From: Ornithinimicrobium sp.
GTDB lineage: Bacteria > Actinomycetota > Actinomycetes > Actinomycetales > Dermatophilaceae
Direction: 5' to 3'
Assembly: GCA_030145965.1 (NCBI GenBank)
Contig: JASKZT010000386.1
Span: forward strand, 1 to 7,656
DNA length: 7,656 nucleotides
Below, in pieces: positions 5,027 through 7,656 of the stretch (within the stretch, counting starts at the first letter, position 1; each line of letters opens with the position of its first letter). The notes beneath the pieces were generated by a model, which worked only from the letters and a program-made list of their open reading frames with translations, was not told the origin of the DNA and did not search any database. The position numbers and the translations under genes are program-made.

Positions 5027-5791
5027 ATGCAGACTCCGCGGGACCTGGTCTACAAGGCGTACACCTCGTCCCTGCGCCGCCAGCTGCCGGCCGACCAGCT
5101 GCCCCGGCACATCGGCGTCATGCTCGACGGCAACCGCCGCTGGGCCAGGCGCCGCGGCGCCGGGTCGGCCGAGGGGCACCGCGCCGGCGCCGACAACATC
5201 GCGCCCTTCCTCGGCTGGTGCGAGGAGGCCGGTGTCGAGGTCGTCACGCTCTGGCTGCTCTCGACCGACAACCTCAACCGCCCGGCCGCCGAGCTGCAGC
5301 CCCTCCTGGCGATCATCGAGAAGGTCGTCGACGACCTGGCAGCCTGCGGCCGCTGGCGGATGCACGTCGTGGGCGCGCTGGACCTGCTGCCCGCCCGCAC
5401 CGCGGGCACGCTGCGGGCCGCGGCCGAGCGCACGGCCGGGGTCGAGGGGATGCTGGTCAACGTGGCGATCGGCTACGGCGGGCGCCGGGAGATCGCCGAC
5501 GCCGTGCGCTCGCTGCTGCGCCACGCCGCCGCCGACGGGAAGACCCTGGAGGAGGTCGCCGACGCGCTGTCGGTCGAGGCCATCGCCGAGCACCTCTACA
5601 CCAAGGGCCAGCCCGACCCGGACCTCGTCATCCGCACCTCCGGCGAGCAGCGGCTCGGCGGCTTCCTGCTCTGGCAGAGCGCCCACAGCGAGTACTACTT
5701 CTGCGAGGCCTACTGGCCCGACTTCCGCAAGGTGGACTTCCTCCGGGCCCTGCGGTCCTACGCCGAGCGGGAGCGCCGTTTCGGCACCTGA
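5027..5791 (+). CDS. Isoprenyl transferase (cis-prenyltransferase), short-chain (Z)-farnesyl diphosphate synthase type
   Basis: A cytosolic or membrane-associated enzyme of the UppS/Rv1086 family that adds isopentenyl diphosphate in cis to an allylic diphosphate, feeding polyprenyl-phosphate carriers for the cell wall. The 254-residue length is normal. Visible motifs: HIGVMLDGNRRWARRRG (28-44) with catalytic D34; TLWLLSTDNLNRP (74-86) in place of the usual YAFSTENW; VNVAIGYGGRREI (144-156); and DLVIRTSGEQRLGGFLLWQ (199-217), followed by SEYYFCEAYWPDF. L77 lies where long-chain enzymes have a small residue (A69 in E. coli UppS). A bulky residue there is known to shorten the product, and M. tuberculosis Rv1086 makes a C15 product. 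The open frame runs upstream to 3812, but the ATG at 5027 gives the family N-terminus and follows a -10 box. A medium- or long-chain product is not excluded. Confidence 0.92.
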   Translation: MQTPRDLVYKAYTSSLRRQLPADQLPRHIGVMLDGNRRWARRRGAGSAEGHRAGADNIAPFLGWCEEAGVEVVTLWLLSTDNLNRPAAELQPLLAIIEKVVDDLAACGRWRMHVVGALDLLPARTAGTLRAAAERTAGVEGMLVNVAIGYGGRREIADAVRSLLRHAAADGKTLEEVADALSVEAIAEHLYTKGQPDPDLVIRTSGEQRLGGFLLWQSAHSEYYFCEAYWPDFRKVDFLRALRSYAERERRFGT

Positions 5792-5844
5792 CGTGCCGCC
5801 CCGTCGCGGTCAGCCGGGGTGCGGGGGCAGGCAGCGCGCAGATA

Positions 5845-5850
5845 TACAGT
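5845..5850 (+). promoter_or_regulatory. -10 box of a leaderless-type promoter for the amino acid transporter operon
   Basis: TACAGT, the same hexamer as the predicted greA -10 box, lies in the AT-rich string GATATACAGT and ends 7 bases before the ATG at 5858. The intervening GCGGGGT is G-rich but too close to the start for normal ribosome binding. No -35 match is seen at 17 bases. Confidence 0.5.
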
Positions 5851-5857
5851 GCGGGGT

Positions 5858-6700
5858 ATGAACATTCGCTCCGTGTACGCGGCCACCGCGGCCGCCGGTC
5901 TCGTCCTGTCCCTCGCCGCCTGCGGGTCCGACGGCGGCGGCGGCGACGGCGAGGCGGCGGCAGGTAGCGACCTCGACCTCGTGACCGACGGCACCCTGAC
6001 CGTCTGCTCCGACGTCCCCTACCCGCCCTTCGAGGACTTCGACCAGTCCTCCCCCTCCGGCTACACCGGCTTCGACATCGACATCGTCCAGGCGGTCGCC
6101 GACGGTCTCGAGCTCGAGCTGGCCGTCAAGGACTCCTCCTTCGACGCGCTCCAGTCCGGCCTGGCGCTCAACGCCGGCGACTGCGACCTCGTCGCCTCGG
6201 CGATGACGATCAACGACGAGCGCAAGGAGAGCCTGGACTTCAGCGACGCCTACTACGACTCCAAGCAGTCCCTCCTCGTCCCCACGGGCAGCGACATCGC
6301 CTCCATCGAGGACCTGTCCGGCAAGACCGTGGGCGTCCAGGCCGCGACGACCGGTCAGCGCTACGCCGAGGAGAACGTGCCCGAGGACGCCTCGGTCGTC
6401 GCCCTGCCCGGCGCCGGCGAGATGCTCCAGTCGATCCAGGCCGGCCAGGTCGACGCCCTCCTGCAGGACCTCCCGGTCAACCTGGAGAACACCGAGAGCG
6501 GCGACTTCACCATCGTCGAGGAGTACTCCACCGACGAGCAGTACGGCCTGGCGATGAAGAAGGGCAACAGCGGCCTCGTCGAGGCGGTCGACGGCCAGCT
6601 GCAGGCGATGCGCGACGACGGCCGCTACGACGAGATCTACGACTCCTACTTCGCCGTGGAGGGCGCCGACACCGACGAGGCCACGAGCAGCGGTCGCTGA
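5858..6700 (+). CDS. Amino acid ABC transporter substrate-binding lipoprotein (SBP family 3)
   Basis: An exported binding protein that captures a polar amino acid outside the membrane and hands it to the permease. The product has 280 residues. A lipoprotein signal peptide covers 1-21: M-N-I-R, a hydrophobic core, and the lipobox LAAC with the lipidated C22. A flexible G/D/A-rich linker follows (23-38). The family 3 domain covers about 40-266: DGTLTVCSDVPYPPFEDF, GFDIDIVQAVAD, GDCDLVASAMTINDERKESL with R122 as the expected carboxylate-binding arginine, LDFSDAYY, LSGKTVGVQ, and VDALLQD (198-204). C50 and C109 could form a disulfide. The substrate is not fixed by the motifs; the family covers Glu, Gln, His, Arg, Cys and others. 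The start at 5858 is chosen because upstream codons would spoil the signal peptide. The permease follows after 30 bases, with a hairpin over the stop codon. Confidence 0.93.
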   Translation: MNIRSVYAATAAAGLVLSLAACGSDGGGGDGEAAAGSDLDLVTDGTLTVCSDVPYPPFEDFDQSSPSGYTGFDIDIVQAVADGLELELAVKDSSFDALQSGLALNAGDCDLVASAMTINDERKESLDFSDAYYDSKQSLLVPTGSDIASIEDLSGKTVGVQAATTGQRYAEENVPEDASVVALPGAGEMLQSIQAGQVDALLQDLPVNLENTESGDFTIVEEYSTDEQYGLAMKKGNSGLVEAVDGQLQAMRDDGRYDEIYDSYFAVEGADTDEATSSGR

Positions 6701-6708
6701 GCGACCGC
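6690..6708 (+). promoter_or_regulatory. Intercistronic hairpin with the binding-protein stop codon as its loop
   Basis: GCGGTCGC at 6690-6697 and GCGACCGC at 6701-6708 pair perfectly over 8 bp, and the 3-nt loop is the TGA stop itself. There is no T-run. It lies between the binding-protein and permease genes, where hairpins often protect the upstream mRNA or partly end transcription so that binding protein is made in excess over permease. It is a possible rather than proven element. Confidence 0.45.
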
Positions 6709-6730
6709 GGGCAGGACGAGGACGACGACG

Positions 6731-7549
6731 ATGACGGCTGGGCAGGCGAGGATGACCCGCAGCGCGCGCAGGCGCACGACCCAGGGCGTCCTCTACGCCG
6801 TCTTCGTGCTCGTCGTCGTCCTCTTCGCGGTGCTGGCCGACTGGCAGGCGATCACCCGCAACTTCTTCCTCACCGAGGGGTTCAGCGGGACCTGGCAGGA
6901 CATGGTCTTCGTCGGGGTGAAGAACACGCTGGCCTACACCCTCATCGCCTTCGTCGGCGGTTTCGTCCTCGCCGTCGTCCTCGTCCTGCTGAAGCTGGCG
7001 CCGGTCGCGCCGTTCCGGTGGCTGGCGACGGCCTACATCGAGCTCTTCCGCGGGCTGCCCGCGCTCGTCGTCATCCTCTTCATGGGCTTCGGCGTGCCGA
7101 TCGCCTTCGGCGGGTGGCGGCCCCCGGGCGGCATCATCGGCTCGGGACTGGCCGCGCTCATGCTCGTCGCGGCCGCCTACATGGCCGAGACGCTGCGCGC
7201 CGGCATCGAGGCCGTGCCGAAGGGGCAGAGCGAGGCCGCCCGCAGCCTGGGCATGAGCCCGTCCTGGACGATGGCCTCGGTCGTCATGCCCCAGGCGCTG
7301 CGGATCGTGGTGCCGCCGCTGACCAACGAGCTGGTCATCCTGCTCAAGGACACCTCCTTGCTCTTCGTGCTCGGCTTCGCCGTCAACCAGAAGGAGCTGA
7401 CCTCGATGGCCCGCGACTTCATGGTCAGCGGTCCGTCGTCGGGCACCGCGACCAGCCTGACGTTCGCCGCGCTGCTCTACCTGGCCATCACGCTGCCGCT
7501 GACGCAGCTCGTGGCCTGGATGGAGCGCCGGCAGAAGAGGAGCCGCTGA
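6731..7549 (+). CDS. Polar amino acid ABC transporter permease (HisM/GlnP family)
   Basis: A membrane subunit forming the transport channel for an amino acid importer. The 272-residue protein has hydrophobic segments near 18-37, 66-88, 101-126, 134-155, 190-217 and 240-260. The signature YIELFRGLPALV (102-113) and the EAA loop (EAARSLGMSPSWTMASVVMP, 168-187, then QALRIVVPPLTNE), which contacts the ATPase, are typical of the HisMQ group. The segment LVILLKDTSLL after the loop is also diagnostic. The ATG at 6731 has GAGGA at 6718-6722, 8 nt upstream; an ATG at codon 8 (6752) is possible but its purine-rich tract abuts the start. Only one permease gene is visible, so the channel may be a homodimer, unless a second lies beyond the window. 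The stop overlaps the ATPase start as TGATG. Confidence 0.94.
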   Translation: MTAGQARMTRSARRRTTQGVLYAVFVLVVVLFAVLADWQAITRNFFLTEGFSGTWQDMVFVGVKNTLAYTLIAFVGGFVLAVVLVLLKLAPVAPFRWLATAYIELFRGLPALVVILFMGFGVPIAFGGWRPPGGIIGSGLAALMLVAAAYMAETLRAGIEAVPKGQSEAARSLGMSPSWTMASVVMPQALRIVVPPLTNELVILLKDTSLLFVLGFAVNQKELTSMARDFMVSGPSSGTATSLTFAALLYLAITLPLTQLVAWMERRQKRSR

Positions 7550-7656
7550 TGAAGGACCTCCACCCCGAGCAGGACCTCGACCCCCTGGCCCCGGCCATCG
7601 AGGTGCGCGACCTCCACAAGAGCTTCGGCGACAACGAGGTGCTCAAGGGCATCGAC
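7549..7656 (+). CDS. Amino acid ABC transporter ATP-binding protein, N-terminal fragment
   Basis: The first 36 codons of a gene cut by the window end. The translation starts MKDLHPEQDLDPLAPAIEV and continues with VRDLHKSFGDNEVLKGID, the usual opening of an ABC ATPase of the GlnQ/HisP group: the A-loop region with aromatic F and the LKGID strand just before the Walker A site, which lies outside the window. The ATG overlaps the permease stop by 1 base (TGATG) and has GAGGAG at 7537-7542, 6 nt upstream, so translation is coupled to the permease. It is assigned as the energising subunit of the transporter whose binding protein and permease precede it. The N-terminal extension of about 17 residues before the domain is slightly longer than usual and acidic. 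Confidence 0.88.
   Translation, partial: MKDLHPEQDLDPLAPAIEVRDLHKSFGDNEVLKGID

Noticed and set aside
5819..5857. Earlier start for the binding protein at 5819
   Set aside because: It adds 13 residues (MRGQAARRYTVRG) ahead of a well-formed lipoprotein signal peptide and would place the start upstream of the -10 box.
5792..5857. Possible terminator after the cis-prenyltransferase gene
   Set aside because: Only a 5-bp CCCCG/CGGGG pairing with a long loop is visible, too weak to call.
6713..6733. GAC/GAG-rich tandem stretch before the permease as a repeat element
   Set aside because: It is short and imperfect and is accounted for by the ribosome binding site region and base composition.

Overview
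The window is high-GC DNA with dense coding, very short intergenic gaps and frequent GTG starts. It carries a mycothiol conjugate amidase (mca), a GreA of the actinobacterial type and several apparently leaderless promoters. Together these point to an actinomycete chromosome; a Micrococcales lineage is my guess, but the sequence alone does not fix the family. No RNA genes, mobile elements, CRISPR arrays or phage genes were seen.

Layout: (1) 1-249, the 3' end of a MutL/GlmL-like gene. (2) 272-1501, threonine ammonia-lyase ilvA, with a leaderless-type promoter and a terminator-like hairpin after it. (3) 1530-2156, a promoter, a leader with a perfect 10-bp hairpin, then greA, closed by a 17-bp stem that faces the convergent DUF4307-type membrane protein (2246-2755, minus). 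(4) A divergent control region (2756-2889) holding a perfect 10-bp inverted repeat beside the likely mca -10 box. It is followed by mca (2890-3951) and a translationally coupled small membrane protein (3948-4166). (5) A hairpin separates these from the convergent hemolysin III/PAQR protein (4208-4924, minus). That gene is divergent from a short-chain type cis-prenyltransferase (5027-5791, plus). Their shared 102-bp spacer holds three copies of an imperfect palindrome at exactly 15-bp spacing. (6) 5858-7656, a polar amino acid ABC transporter operon: lipoprotein binding protein, permease, and the first 36 codons of the ATPase, cut by the window edge.

The block greA / DUF4307 / mca / small membrane protein / hemolysin III / cis-prenyltransferase matches, from memory, the M. 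tuberculosis Rv1080c-Rv1086 neighbourhood. Here greA is turned round relative to that arrangement, and no Rv1084-like gene is present between the small membrane protein and hemolysin III. The genes do not form one pathway. They are housekeeping functions: isoleucine synthesis or threonine breakdown, transcript-cleavage rescue of RNA polymerase, thiol detoxification, isoprenoid and membrane functions, and amino acid uptake.

I found no convincing new protein system. The signals most worth a second look are cis-regulatory: the 15-bp-period palindrome array at 4934-4976, the greA leader hairpin, the palindrome upstream of mca, and a set of four leaderless-type promoters.
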